This document shows, piece after piece, positions 29,527 through 39,771 of a DNA stretch of 64,000 nt. The stretch is from Ignavibacteria bacterium (GTDB taxonomy: Bacteria > Bacteroidota > Ignavibacteria > Tepidaquicellales > Tepidaquicellaceae), in NCBI GenBank assembly GCA_016704345.1, contig JADJAH010000003.1, positions 496,001 through 560,000 on the forward strand, written 5' to 3'. Made by a program: the position numbers and the translations under genes. How positions within the stretch are numbered: position 1 is the first letter of the stretch; each line of letters starts with the position of its first letter. A model generated the notes under the pieces. It worked only from the letters and a program-made list of their open reading frames with translations, was not told the origin of the DNA and made no database searches.

Positions 29527-29552
29527 AATTGAAAATTGAAAATTGAAAATTG
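29527..29552. repeat. Heptanucleotide microsatellite (GAAAATT units)
   Basis: Three to four copies of a 7-bp GAAAATT unit are followed by a short GAGCTGAGAGCTC palindrome. It lies in the 299-bp gap between prs and the CAP gene, which also holds the longer array at 29672-29749. Confidence 0.7.
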
Positions 29553-29671
29553 AGAGCTGAGAGCTCAATTCATAAATCCTAATTATATTCAAAGAGCTAT
29601 CAATCCTAATCTCTCATCTCTCCATTTTTCATGAAAGGACATGCATTTAAGGAACTCTTTAACCTTTAACT

Positions 29672-29747
<76 letters not shown>

Positions 29748-29749
<2 letters not shown>

Positions 29750-30705
29750 ATTTCTTCATGTATGGCTTTTCTCCGCTCCAGTTTCCCGGCGGATCATAAT
29801 TGCAAACCCATAAAACAGAGCCGTCGCTGCAAACAACTTTTGCACATCCGACTTTCGTTGTATTCTCCCAGATCATCTGTGTGTAATGTCCGACTACGCC
29901 TCCGGTTCCTTCCTGTGTGTTGTGATCAAAATCTTTTCTCTCTGCCGCCCATGATTCAACCGCATCGGTGCCGGCAAGATTTCCTCCCATAGCCCAGTAA
30001 AGATTTTCTCCGTACATTTGCTTCCACTGACCGTCACGCGGACGATGCTCGAGCTGGCAACCTCGTGATGACAATTCATTCGCCCATTGCTGAGCATAAG
30101 AAGCGAGTTCGTCAGACCACGAAAGCGGGGCAATTCCCAATTGCGCGCGCCAGTAATTATGTCTCTCGAGAATTGACTGAGCTTCTCCGGATGTATTGCT
30201 GCTAACTGTCGGGTCGGTCATTACTGCAACAGGATCACTTCCTGAGCCTGCAAGCTTATCAGGAGTGAAGTAATACCAGGTCTGATAGCCTTTGTCTCCT
30301 GAGAAGTCAGTAATTTTTTCAATTCCCAAAGTCCCGTTCTTGAATACAAGAGTCTGTTCTGTGCCCATATTACCAAGCCAGTAGAAAAAATAGTTATCTC
30401 CGTTTGTAATGTACCATTGCGAGTTTTTATCTTCCGGATTCACTGAGTTGCATTGTAAAACTCCACCTTCAATGTTGAGGTATGTCTCGGTGAACCTGTT
30501 CTTTATTAAATAAAAATCTACGTCGAATGAGCCATCACCTGTGCTTCCTTTTTGTATAACTTCCCATTGAGCCCGGGGATCATCTGCTGATAGTATCTCC
30601 AGTCGTCTCGCAGGCTGATTGGCTGCCAAAGATGTAATATTCCTGTCCAATGGATGGATTTGAAACAAACAAAAGAGCTAAGAGAAGCAATAAGGCTGTT
30701 TTCAT
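29748..30705 (-). CDS. Secreted CAP-domain (SCP/PR-1-like) protein, one frame break
   Basis: The ATG at 30703-30705 opens a signal peptide (MKTALLLLLALLFVSNPSIG followed by QEYYIFG). One surplus base at about 30621-30622 then separates it from the main frame, which reads SNQPARRLEILSADDPRAQW. A lectin-like beta segment covers residues 30-170. The CAP domain is at about 180-310: HNYWRAQLG, YGENLYWAMGG, GHYTQMIWENTTKVGCAKV and WVCNYDPPGNWSGEKPY, close to plant PR-1 and bacterial forms. The fold's conserved His and Glu residues are present. Its role (lipid or protein binding) is not known. A microsatellite directly follows the stop. Confidence 0.85.
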
Positions 30706-30861
30706 TTTTCTAAAGAATTTGATTTATAAATATGAGTTTTGTTCAAAAGAGAAAAAGCAATTCTTTCAGGAGAGAATGAGCTATGCAACTTAATAAAATA
30801 AAATCGAATTTTCCCGAAATTCTTTGGAAAAATGTTAATCAATTTGGAAACAATCCAATCA

Positions 30862-31869
30862 TTAGTTTAGAAAATTTATCACTTCATCTATTCCTATCCC
30901 GTTCTCAAAATTACAATTCTCTTTGTCGTCACTGCAATTAGCATCACAATAACTCTTGCTTATCTCAAGATTAACAGCATTCATTCCTAATGCTCCCCAG
31001 TGTCGCGAACAGTTCATTGGTCTGTGGCAGTAAAGTCCTATGGTCTTTATGCCGAGAGCTGAAGCTATATGCAGCGGACCGGTAGAAGCAGCAATAAGCA
31101 GATCACAGTTTGAAATTATATTAATCAGATCACGCAAACGAATTACCGAGTCCCTAACATCAAATATCAACTCATTGCTCATTGCTTTTGCTTTCACAAC
31201 AAAGTCATCCGTCATCTCCTTTGCCGTAAGTATGATCTCGGAGTTTTGATCCCGGTTTAAAATTGATTCAATTAGTTTAAGATATTTCTCTTCGCTCCAG
31301 TTGCGCGAGGAACCGCCCGAGCCTGTGTGAATGATAATTTTTCGCCTGTTGATTCTGCTTCCTGAAGCAATCAGAGAATTCAGCCCGAGTTCTTTTTCCT
31401 CGGGAGTTAAGAATATTTCCGGAGTAAGGTTGTCGGAACTGACACCGATAACTCTTGCAAGATCCATGCAGTAATCGGCTTCATGGCGAAGCGGAATGTA
31501 CTTGTTGCGCGAAACGCTTTTCATGAACGTGATCACCTCATACAATTTTCTTCCAACTCCGATGCGGTTCTTTACTCCGGCAAGAAACATCTGATAAGCC
31601 GCGCGTTCTGTTGGCATTACAAGCAGACCGTCAGAGAATTTGAGGCTGCGAAGTTTTGCTGTTACTTCAGAGAAAGAATCTTTCTTAAGATCATCTGTTA
31701 TGATCTCATTGACGTTCGGATTGTTTATCAGTACATCTGCAGAATTCGGATTAGTGAGAGTTGCAATGAATGCATCAGGAAATGTCCTTCTGATCTCTCT
31801 TATCATCGGAGTAATCATTACCACATCTCCAACTCTGTCTGTTCGTACTATTAGAATTCGTTTCTGCAA
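30862..31869 (-). CDS. Glycosyltransferase family 9 (heptosyltransferase-like)
   Basis: A GT-B enzyme of the ADP-heptose:LPS heptosyltransferase type. The N-terminus reads ILIVRTDRVGDVVMITPMIR. The C-terminal half has HTGSGGSSRNWSEEKY and STGPLHIASALGIKTIGLY, the sugar-nucleotide site. The C-terminus carries a Cys cluster (YCDANCSDDKENC). The best start is a TTG at 31867-31869, since no ATG precedes the conserved first strand. With waaA, gmhA and the second GT9 gene it points to LPS core assembly. Donor and acceptor are unknown. Confidence 0.88.
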   Translation of the reverse strand: MQKRILIVRTDRVGDVVMITPMIREIRRTFPDAFIATLTNPNSADVLINNPNVNEIITDDLKKDSFSEVTAKLRSLKFSDGLLVMPTERAAYQMFLAGVKNRIGVGRKLYEVITFMKSVSRNKYIPLRHEADYCMDLARVIGVSSDNLTPEIFLTPEEKELGLNSLIASGSRINRRKIIIHTGSGGSSRNWSEEKYLKLIESILNRDQNSEIILTAKEMTDDFVVKAKAMSNELIFDVRDSVIRLRDLINIISNCDLLIAASTGPLHIASALGIKTIGLYCHRPMNCSRHWGALGMNAVNLEISKSYCDANCSDDKENCNFENGIGIDEVINFLN

Positions 31870-32186
31870 TGTTTGGCAAAGTGATTTGATGCAAAAATAG
31901 TAATTTGACAGCTAAGCAGTAACTGAGAATTTAAAAATGGAAGAATTCTAATACGCTTGTCGCAAGTGCTTTGTGTCTTTTGTGTCTGCCCATCAAGATT
32001 GATCTCTTTCATGAGTCAGGATTTCGTTTGTAGTTGCGATACTCATCCCTGCATCAATGAAATTGAAATAACCGGATCCGCATTCAAATGAATGTTTAGA
32101 AGATTTGATTCTTCTAAATTAAAAGAGAGACTGAAACGAAATCTCATTTCAGTCTCTGAATTATTTTTAGCCGATTACTGCTTTAA
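31870..32186 (-). other. Gene-free stretch with a terminator
   Basis: No gene is supported. The right part holds the terminator hairpin of the adjacent minus-strand exoprotein gene (32118-32158). Confidence 0.5.
32118..32158 (-). terminator. Terminator of the BNR-type exoprotein gene
   Basis: A perfect 11-bp stem, AGAGACTGAAA (32126-32136) with TTTCAGTCTCT (32147-32157). On the minus strand it is followed by a T-rich stretch. Confidence 0.75.
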
Positions 32187-35046
32187 TTACTTTTCACCGG
32201 GAATCTGGTGAACCGGCTTTACATTGTCTGTACCCGGAGATTTAGCATTTCTGTTGAACTCTTGTGCAGATGCTTTCTTCTGAACAAAGCCGGGATTATT
32301 CAATTTGTGAAAATCCTCATAGCTCATATCAACTGTTTTCTCTTTTGACAATTCTTTCATGGCATCTTCAATACATGTTTGTATTTTTTTCGCGAATTGC
32401 CGCATTGCTTTCTATAGCAAGCTGCTTCTGCAGTTCTTCGACATTCGGAGCATAAACCGGTACGGCTCCGGGAGGATCGATAACTGAAACAAACAACGCC
32501 GCATTATTGTCGGCTATTGCGAAGTCAGTACCGTCAACAAAATTGTCACCGGTCAGGTCTGTCTGAACATATCCGGCTAGGAATAATGCCGCATCATTAT
32601 CAATTCGCAGAAGATCAAAACCGTCAACAAATCCATCCCGGTCAACATCACCGCTGTACATTCCGCGATAGAACGGACTTGTGCTTACAATCGCCTGATT
32701 GTTGCCATAAGCTTGTCCGTCGGGTTGAATGAAGTTGTAATTTGAAAAGACACCGCCTCTTGTCATTGTCTGGCCAATTGCACTCCAGGTCATAATGCTA
32801 TTTCTGTGCTTAACGACTTTGTAATATGTTCCATCCAATGCCTTAGTGTAGGTGAGAGTATTTGAAACTGCATTGTCTGACATAGTTGCCACAGCCGAGT
32901 CAACTATAACAGCAGGAAGATCTGTTCTGTGCAAATATACCCTTATTGTATCCAGCATTCTCCAGTAAGGATCAGCAGGAATGAACATTCCCTGCGATGC
33001 CAGACCAACAGTTGTAGTTGTATTTGCAAGAAGAGTTTGAATGCATATATTATCAAGCCACAGGTCATTGCCAAATCCGCTTCTTGCTCGTAGCTTAACT
33101 TTGTTGGTCCCATTTGGAAGCTGATAGATTCTCGGGCTCCACTGATTTGCTACAGGTGTAAACTGGGCTCCGCTTGTAAATACAGTGTTGAGAGGACCTG
33201 CATTTGTACCTAGACCTCCCCAAAGTCTTGCCAACGCAAAATACGTTGAACCGCTGTTAGTAGAAGTTTCGATTATCAGCGAATCAACATAAGTCGAAAA
33301 TGGGCGATAGGCCACATCAAAAGTAAGATACGTATTGGTAACCGCCGGAGTGAAATTGTAAGAAATCAATGACTGGATCGTACCTGCTGAAGCTGTCCAG
33401 TTACTGAACCTAGCCGCTCCAGAACCCAAACCATAGGCGCTCGCCGATGACCTCCTGTTCCAGAAGTTGGTTCCTGAGAACTCCTCAAAGAACATTCCGG
33501 TAATCACGCCGATCGTACTTGAACCGGTGTCAATTGAGCAGGAGAAGTCTTCACAAGCAGGAAGCGGTATTGAAATGTCTACCAGAGAAGCATATGCCTG
33601 ATACCTTCCTCCTGTAGAAGTGTTCTGCTCGCACCAATATGGGATAATCTTACCGGCTCCGCCTGAAGCTATCCCGATGTAATCTCCCTGATAGCCTGAA
33701 GCTGTTCCTGAGATAGGAACCGGTCTGAATTTATGATCAGACACCTTCACATCCACAAATGTTGCTCCGCCGTCAGTTGAACGAGACAGATATATCTCGG
33801 CAGAATCATTTGTCGGAACATTTCTTGTGCTGTAGTAGCAAACATTTATAGCTCCGGTTGCATCAACATCCACTGCAGGAAAGTACTCGTAAGAACCGGA
33901 GGCATTTTGATTCACTCTTACACGTGTCCAGCTGCTGCCGCCATCAGGAGTTTTCATCAAAACTATATCTGCGTTGTCCAAAGCCGGTGCAAAGTTTTTT
34001 TCTGCCATCACAACATAATCATCGCCTGTGCTTGAGTTACAGGTTCTGTCTGTTGCGATTCTCGGAAATCCGTTTGCTCTAATGACCGATGTTGATGGTG
34101 TGAGCAAATCAGAAGTTCTGATACCGTTCGTGTTGACTTTGTGATTGGACTGATCTGCCCAGGAAGTTCCACCTGTTCCTGACTCAGCCCAGCCCAGTGA
34201 ATCTTCAGTTGAGTTCTGACCGTTCGTCGTGCAGTTAGCCCAGATAACTCTAACCCAGCCGAAAATATCAACAACTACATCACAGCCCTGATGGTGATGA
34301 CCTGCCGAAGGCACAGGACTGACAGGGATTACGCTGGACCAGGTAACACCACCGTCCGTCGAATATGTGGAAACAATTCTGTTGACATTAGCTCCTGCAA
34401 ATTCTGTGTAAACAGTATAACATCTTCCGTAATATGAACTTGTAGGCTCACCGTCAACTGCTGAGAGGTTCTTGTCAGCGCTGGTTGTGGCCCCGGGGAA
34501 AGTCACAGTGGTAGACCAGGCAGCGCCGTTGTTTGTTGAGTAAGCTGCTCCCATTGACCCTGTGCTTGTAATGTAAGATATGAGAAGCCGTCCGGTGTGC
34601 ATGATCATCGGAGCAGGATCACCGTAGTTGAAATTAGTTGTATCGTCACCAAACCATGTAACACCCCCGTCTGTAGTTACATAATGCCCGGTGCTGAAGG
34701 TTGTAAAGCCTCCAACATTATATGTGTTTGCAGATGCAAAAAATATATTTGGATTATGGGGGTGACGGATAATTGGAGTTTCACTTTGAGTTCTTGCTGT
34801 TGTAGGATGTACTCTGAAGTTTGGACCAACTGCAAAAATCCCTTGTTGTGTTTGAATGTATCTTGTTTCATTGCTGAAGTTCGTGTTATCCCCTGTAGGC
34901 AATTGTATGTATTGACCCTGGGGACTCAGGTCAATCCTTGTTCTCGGATCTACATTCCATTTTGGCGAGTTGTCTTGTGCATAGACAAAGAACGTCAAAC
35001 ATAACAGGAATGAAACCATGAGAACAAAATACAGCTTTGTTTTCAT
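32187..35046 (-). CDS. Secreted BNR/sialidase-like propeller protein with dockerin-like module and charged tail; one frame break
   Basis: A signal peptide (MKTKLYFVLMVSFLLCLTFF to VYAQ) precedes a propeller region with Asp-box-like repeats (TTDGGVTWFG, STDGGVTWSS, SRSTDGGATFVD) to about residue 490. No sialidase catalytic set is obvious. A jelly-roll, MAM-like segment and the beta/dockerin-like module follow. Its Ca loops are DVDRDGFVDGFD and DLTGDNFVDGTD, as in the 3009 protein. The frame ends early at 32368 after a T7 run (32384-32390). One base change joins it to a Lys/Glu-rich tail (CIEDAMKELSKEKTVDMSYE...) that ends at 32187. That tail has a good coding look and no other gene explains it. 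The tail is unusual beyond a dockerin-like module. Confidence 0.82.
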
Positions 35047-35383
35047 TGGTTCTTCCTTTCAGTTTAATAAGTTTGTAAACTAATCTGTGTATAATTATCA
35101 AGAACGAATTTCATTTGCAAGGAAAAATTCTCAGATAGATATAAGCATTTTTCATTCCGCAAAACTATTCGCTGAATGTTGTGTGGTAATTAATAATGAA
35201 GTTGATAAGACGGAATAATTCGAATTACAGGAGTGCTCATCTTCTACTGAACCAGGAAGGATGATTGCTTGCATTATTTTCTACACATGCTTAACACAAG
35301 CTCAGCAAAGTAACACATTTGCTTTTGATCATTTGCTTGTGCTGAACGGATTTCCTAAGAACAGTTTGATTCAAATATGTTTC
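35047..35383 (-). other. Gene-free stretch between exoprotein and POT genes
   Basis: It should hold the promoter of the minus-strand exoprotein gene and the terminator of the POT transporter gene. I see only a weak, long-looped inverted repeat (CACAAGC...GCTTGTG, 35292-35342) and no gene. Confidence 0.4.
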
Positions 35384-36745
35384 TTAATTCTCTGTAAGCA
35401 GCGGATTCGGCAAAGCATCCCTTGTCTGTATATAATTCTCCTCTTTGTATCTCATCGCCACAAAGACGAAGAGAACGGCTGTTGCAAACATCAGTATAGC
35501 AAAGAACCAGAAGTACTCTGTGTTGTCGAGCTTATATGTTCCATCAGGATTCACTATGAACTGATTCACAAGTGCAGTGATTCCATTGCCGAGAGAAACG
35601 GAGAGAAACCACAATCCCATCACTATAGACTTCATGCTGTTAGGCGCTTGAGTATATGAGAACTCCAATCCCGTGATTGATACCATAACTTCTCCCGCGG
35701 TAAGTATTACGTAAGCCCAGAACTGCCACAGAATGCTTGGCGTTGCGCCTGCGAGTATAAGCGACTCTGCAACTGCCAAAATCGCAAATGATACTCCCGC
35801 AAGAAACATTCCAATAATTATTTTTCTTAGTGATGTGAGATGAAAAAATTTATTAACGAAAGGATACAAGACACTGGTAAACAAAGGTATGAAGATCATA
35901 ATCAACAAGGGATTGATGGCCTGTATCTGAGATGCAAGAAGTTCAAACTTTACAAAACCGAGATTTACCCACTTATCCATCTTCTCTGCCTGGAGAACCC
36001 ACGAAGACCCGGTCTGATCAAACAACGACCAGAAGACTGCGATGAATACAAACATAATGCTCAAATTTATCATAGCCTTCTTTCCTTTCTTACTGAAAAT
36101 ATCCTTCTTGTAAGCCGTCCAGCCGACCGGAGGTATCGCTATAAATACTTTTCTACCCATGTAAAAAACTATAGTTGCAAGAAGCATGAGAAATCCGGGA
36201 ACGCCGAAAGCAAGATGCGGTCCGTACTTTTCAAGAAGTATAGGCGTAAGAAGTGTAGATACGGCAGCTCCGAGATTTATTGAGAAGTAAAAATATCCAA
36301 ACATCTTTTCTATAAGATGCTTGTTCTTGTCCTCAAACTGATCTCCGACATGTGCCGAAACGCATGGCTTTATACCGCCTGCTCCTATTGCTATGAGCGT
36401 TAATCCAATTGATAATCCTAAACGGGATTCATCAATCGCAAGCGCTACATGTCCCAGAACGTAAACGATTGAAAGCAGAATAATTGTCTTATACTTTCCC
36501 CAAAGCACATCAGAGATTATAGCTCCGACGATTGGGAAAAAATAGTTTGCCATTGAAAAAACATGATACCACTTGGTAGCCTCGTTCTCGTTCATCGTTG
36601 AAAGTTCTCCGGACGACATCAGATACTGAGTCATGAACACTACGAGAATTCCCTTCATCCCATAATAGCTGAACCGCTCGGCAAGCTCATTGCCGATGAT
36701 GTAAGGAATTCCTTTCGGATACTTGTTGCTTACTTCTGCTGACAT
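35384..36745 (-). CDS. POT/PTR-family proton-dependent oligopeptide transporter
   Basis: An inner-membrane major-facilitator protein that takes up di- and tripeptides with protons. It has the ExxERFxYY motif (NELAERFSYYGMKGILV), GAGGIKPCVSAHVGDQF and the PTR2 signature FYFSINLGAAVSTLLTP. There are about 12-14 hydrophobic helices. I start at the ATG at 36743-36745 (MSAEVSNKYPKGIPYIIGNE). An upstream in-frame start would overlap the neighbouring glycosyltransferase gene. With the secreted proteases it would support peptide use as nutrient (inference). Confidence 0.93.
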   Translation of the reverse strand: MSAEVSNKYPKGIPYIIGNELAERFSYYGMKGILVVFMTQYLMSSGELSTMNENEATKWYHVFSMANYFFPIVGAIISDVLWGKYKTIILLSIVYVLGHVALAIDESRLGLSIGLTLIAIGAGGIKPCVSAHVGDQFEDKNKHLIEKMFGYFYFSINLGAAVSTLLTPILLEKYGPHLAFGVPGFLMLLATIVFYMGRKVFIAIPPVGWTAYKKDIFSKKGKKAMINLSIMFVFIAVFWSLFDQTGSSWVLQAEKMDKWVNLGFVKFELLASQIQAINPLLIMIFIPLFTSVLYPFVNKFFHLTSLRKIIIGMFLAGVSFAILAVAESLILAGATPSILWQFWAYVILTAGEVMVSITGLEFSYTQAPNSMKSIVMGLWFLSVSLGNGITALVNQFIVNPDGTYKLDNTEYFWFFAILMFATAVLFVFVAMRYKEENYIQTRDALPNPLLTEN

Positions 36746-36788
36746 GTTAAATATGTTTGTTGAACAATTTTCATTGAGGTGGACATCC

Positions 36789-37832
36789 CTAAATTGTAGG
36801 CAGATTAATGCTGTTCCTGTTTGCAAGTTCCCGCACTTTTTCTATAATCTTGTCCTTCGAAAGTTCAGTCATGCAAATGTTGCCGATATCACAATCCAGC
36901 AAATTACAGTATAGGCAACTCAGATCTTCCTTTACAATGGAAAGATTATTCTCGCCGTACGGTCCCTGAAGTTTGGGATTAGTAGGTCCGTAAATGCCAA
37001 GCGTTGGAGTACCGACTGATACAGCAATATGCAAAGGCCCTGAATCGTTGCCAATTACAAGCACGCACTTCTGAATCAATGCTCCGAGATACTTGATAGG
37101 ACTGTCCGGGATAACAAATGCATTTTTCTGGTTAATACTCCTTGCTATCAACTCACAATCTTCTTTTTCCTTCTTTGTTCCCCATATCAGCAGAAAACTG
37201 ACGTCATAGATCTTATTGAGTCGGTTGATGAGTTCAATGTAATCATTCGATTTATATCTCTTCGATTCCCAGCCTCCGGTCTTGGAGATTCCAATGAGTG
37301 TTCTTCCCTGCAGGCCGGCCGACTTGATGAAGCTGTCTGCGAAATCTCTGTGTACAATATTGACAGGCAAAAACAGATTAGTAGATACGATCGGAATTTC
37401 CAAAGCTCTTAACGCGTCGAGATTAAACTCAACATTGTGTACTTCTCCTCCTCTGCCTTTTGTGCTGATGTTGTATGCGTAATTCCTTCCTCTGAATTGG
37501 AATCCAAATCTATACTTTGCACCGCTCAAAAATGTGATCAATGCAGTCCTTGGATTTCCGAAGAGATCAATTACAAGATCATACTTCTGTTGCCGAATGT
37601 TCTTTATGAGGCACCATGACTTGTCTTCCGAAGGATCGTAAGTAAATGCTCTTGTGAGATATGGATTGTCTATTAAGATATCACGTGAATGACGAAGTGT
37701 GAGGAGGTTTATTGTTGCATCAGGGAAATATGCTTTGAGGTTCGGAAAGACGGGAGTTGTAAGCAGTATATCGCCAATGCCTCCGAATTTTATTACAAGT
37801 ATCCGCTGTATTTTGGATCGGTCGAGTTTCAA
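36789..37832 (-). CDS. Glycosyltransferase family 9 (heptosyltransferase-like)
   Basis: A second GT9 protein: ILVIKFGGIGDILLTTPVFP at the N-terminus, GISKTGGWESKRY and GNDSGPLHIAVSVGTPTLGI plus YGPT in the C-terminal half. It ends with a Cys cluster (CLYCNLLDCDIGNICM). The start is a TTG at 37830-37832 with GAGG nearby. It overlaps the nth stop by four bases (TTGA), which suggests translational coupling. A role in LPS or surface-glycan assembly fits wecB upstream. The exact sugar is unknown. Confidence 0.88.
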   Translation of the reverse strand: MKLDRSKIQRILVIKFGGIGDILLTTPVFPNLKAYFPDATINLLTLRHSRDILIDNPYLTRAFTYDPSEDKSWCLIKNIRQQKYDLVIDLFGNPRTALITFLSGAKYRFGFQFRGRNYAYNISTKGRGGEVHNVEFNLDALRALEIPIVSTNLFLPVNIVHRDFADSFIKSAGLQGRTLIGISKTGGWESKRYKSNDYIELINRLNKIYDVSFLLIWGTKKEKEDCELIARSINQKNAFVIPDSPIKYLGALIQKCVLVIGNDSGPLHIAVSVGTPTLGIYGPTNPKLQGPYGENNLSIVKEDLSCLYCNLLDCDIGNICMTELSKDKIIEKVRELANRNSINLPTI

Positions 37833-38566
37833 ATTTCCTCAAGTATTAAAAAATTGTTCTCCAACATCGCCTTCGAGCTTTGCTTTCTGTAAGTTGATTT
37901 TTCTTCAAACACACACCTGCTGTAAAAACTGCACAGCGAACACAATGGATTCTTTGATCTGCAGATATTCCTGCCAAACTTTATCAGATTAGTGTGAAGT
38001 TCATACTTCCTTCCTTCCGGGATAACAATGTTTGCCGCTTCGAATGTCTTATCCGGCGAATTTGTCTTTACTATTCCAAGCCGGTTAAGCGTTCTGTGAA
38101 CATGTGTATCTACCGGAAAAACATCTCTGCCGAGTGCAAACACCAAGACGCATGATGCGGTCTTCACTCCGATTCCTTTGAACGAAAGCAATTCATCATA
38201 TATTTCTTCATCGCTTATATTCTTGAAAAATCTCAGATCAAGTTTCCCGTACTTTGCGATCATTTCAATGAGCATGAGCTTTATGTCACGGGCTTTCGTG
38301 TTTGCAAGTCCGCATACTTTGATGCATTCTCTGATTTCGGATTCTTTCGCCTCTGCTACATTCTCCCACGAACCGAATTTTTCTTTTAGGCGGTTAAATG
38401 CTTTGTAAGAAGACTTGTCGGTTGTGTTCTGTGAAAGTTTTGTGGCAATCAGAACATCCAGAATCTTGTGCTCATCCGCGAGTCTGCTTGCAGGCTTTCC
38501 GAATATTAAGCAAAGCTCATCTGCAATTATTTCGAGATTGAGCTTAAGTCTGTCAGATCTTTTCAA
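37829..38566 (-). CDS. nth: Endonuclease III-like DNA glycosylase/lyase
   Basis: A base-excision repair enzyme for oxidised pyrimidines. The helix-hairpin-helix reads LLSFKGIGVKTASCVLVFAL with the catalytic Lys, followed by the catalytic Asp in FPVDTHVHRTLNRLG. The C-terminus has an intact 4Fe-4S pattern Cys-X6-Cys-X2-Cys-X5-Cys (NICRSKNPLCSLCSFYSRC). The length is 245 residues. It overlaps wecB upstream by 14 bases and the GT9 gene downstream by four, an odd position for a repair gene inside a glycan operon. Confidence 0.92.
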   Translation of the reverse strand: MKRSDRLKLNLEIIADELCLIFGKPASRLADEHKILDVLIATKLSQNTTDKSSYKAFNRLKEKFGSWENVAEAKESEIRECIKVCGLANTKARDIKLMLIEMIAKYGKLDLRFFKNISDEEIYDELLSFKGIGVKTASCVLVFALGRDVFPVDTHVHRTLNRLGIVKTNSPDKTFEAANIVIPEGRKYELHTNLIKFGRNICRSKNPLCSLCSFYSRCVFEEKSTYRKQSSKAMLENNFLILEEI

Positions 38567-39677
38567 GAATAACTTTCACGATTCTTTCGGCGGAATTGCC
38601 GTCCCAGAATTTCGGGATCTTGCCTTTTTTGTAAACTCCTTTTTCAATCTGCTCAATTGCTTTTTTGACGGCTTTCTCATCGAGTCCCGTGATAGTATTC
38701 GTTCCAAGCTCTGTGGTAACGGGCCTTTCCGTACTATCACGCAAAGTGATGCAAGGTATTTTAAGGTATGTCGATTCTTCCTGAATGCCGCCCGAATCCG
38801 TTAGAATAAATTTTGCAGTTGAAACAAGTCTCATAAAATCAACATAACCAAGCGGCTCTGTTAGGATCAAATTGTTTGTGCTCTCCAAATTTTTTAAGAG
38901 TCCGAATTTTTCAAGCATCTTCTGAGTCCTGGGATGAACAGGAAAAACAATGTCAGTCTTAGGACTAATATTATTTATGCCGGTTATGATATTTATTACT
39001 TTTGCAAGGTTGTCTTTGCTGTCAACATTTGATGGGCGGTGAAGTGTTATGAGCGCGTAATTGTTTTCAGAGATGCATAGTTCTTTAAGTATATTCGATT
39101 TCTTTATCACAGGAAGCAAAGTTATTAGCGAATCAATCATTGTATTTCCAGTGAAGAAGATCTTCTTGTCGCTGATTCCTTCCTTCTGCAGATTCCTAAC
39201 ACCGCTTGGTTCGGTCACAAATAGAAAATCTGCCAAGACATCTGTAACAAGTCTGTTGATCTCTTCCGGCATTGACCTGTCAAAACTTCGCAGGCCGGAT
39301 TCAATGTGCGCAACCGGAATTGCATGGAGCTGGTCTCCGGATTGTTTGCTGCATACAAGCGAAGCTGCAGAAGTGGAATTCACATCACCATAAACAAGAA
39401 CCAGATCCGGCTTCTCTTTTTTGATCACTTTTTCGAGTTCTATCATAACGAGAGCTTTCTGTTCTGCATGAGATTTTGAACCAATCCCAAGATAAATATC
39501 CGGTTTAGGCAGGCCAAGATCTTTGAAAAAGACATCAGACATTCTCTTGTCGTAATGCTGTCCGGTATGAACGATCTTATGAATTATTTTCTTCTTGTGC
39601 TTGAGTAACTGCTTATGAACGGGCGCCATTTTCATGAAGTTCGGCCTGGCGCCTACAACGGAAATGATCTTCTTCAA
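38553..39677 (-). CDS. wecB: UDP-N-acetylglucosamine 2-epimerase (non-hydrolysing)
   Basis: It interconverts UDP-GlcNAc and UDP-ManNAc for surface polysaccharide or enterobacterial-antigen-like glycans. Motifs: VGARPNFMKMAPVHKQL, VHTGQHYDKRMSD, VAHIESGLRSFDRSMPEEIN, TLHRPSNVD and LTDSGGIQEESTYLKIPC. The length of 374 residues is typical. The start appears to be TTG at 39675-39677, right at the conserved first strand. It heads the wecB-nth-GT9-POT minus-strand run. Confidence 0.94.
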   Translation of the reverse strand: MKKIISVVGARPNFMKMAPVHKQLLKHKKKIIHKIVHTGQHYDKRMSDVFFKDLGLPKPDIYLGIGSKSHAEQKALVMIELEKVIKKEKPDLVLVYGDVNSTSAASLVCSKQSGDQLHAIPVAHIESGLRSFDRSMPEEINRLVTDVLADFLFVTEPSGVRNLQKEGISDKKIFFTGNTMIDSLITLLPVIKKSNILKELCISENNYALITLHRPSNVDSKDNLAKVINIITGINNISPKTDIVFPVHPRTQKMLEKFGLLKNLESTNNLILTEPLGYVDFMRLVSTAKFILTDSGGIQEESTYLKIPCITLRDSTERPVTTELGTNTITGLDEKAVKKAIEQIEKGVYKKGKIPKFWDGNSAERIVKVILEKI

Positions 39678-39771
39678 TTAGACTTGTATGATTATGAATT
39701 GCGCCAAATTAGTTAAAATTATGTAGAGTTAGAATGAATAAGTAAGATTTAGTAATGAAGCGAACACATTG

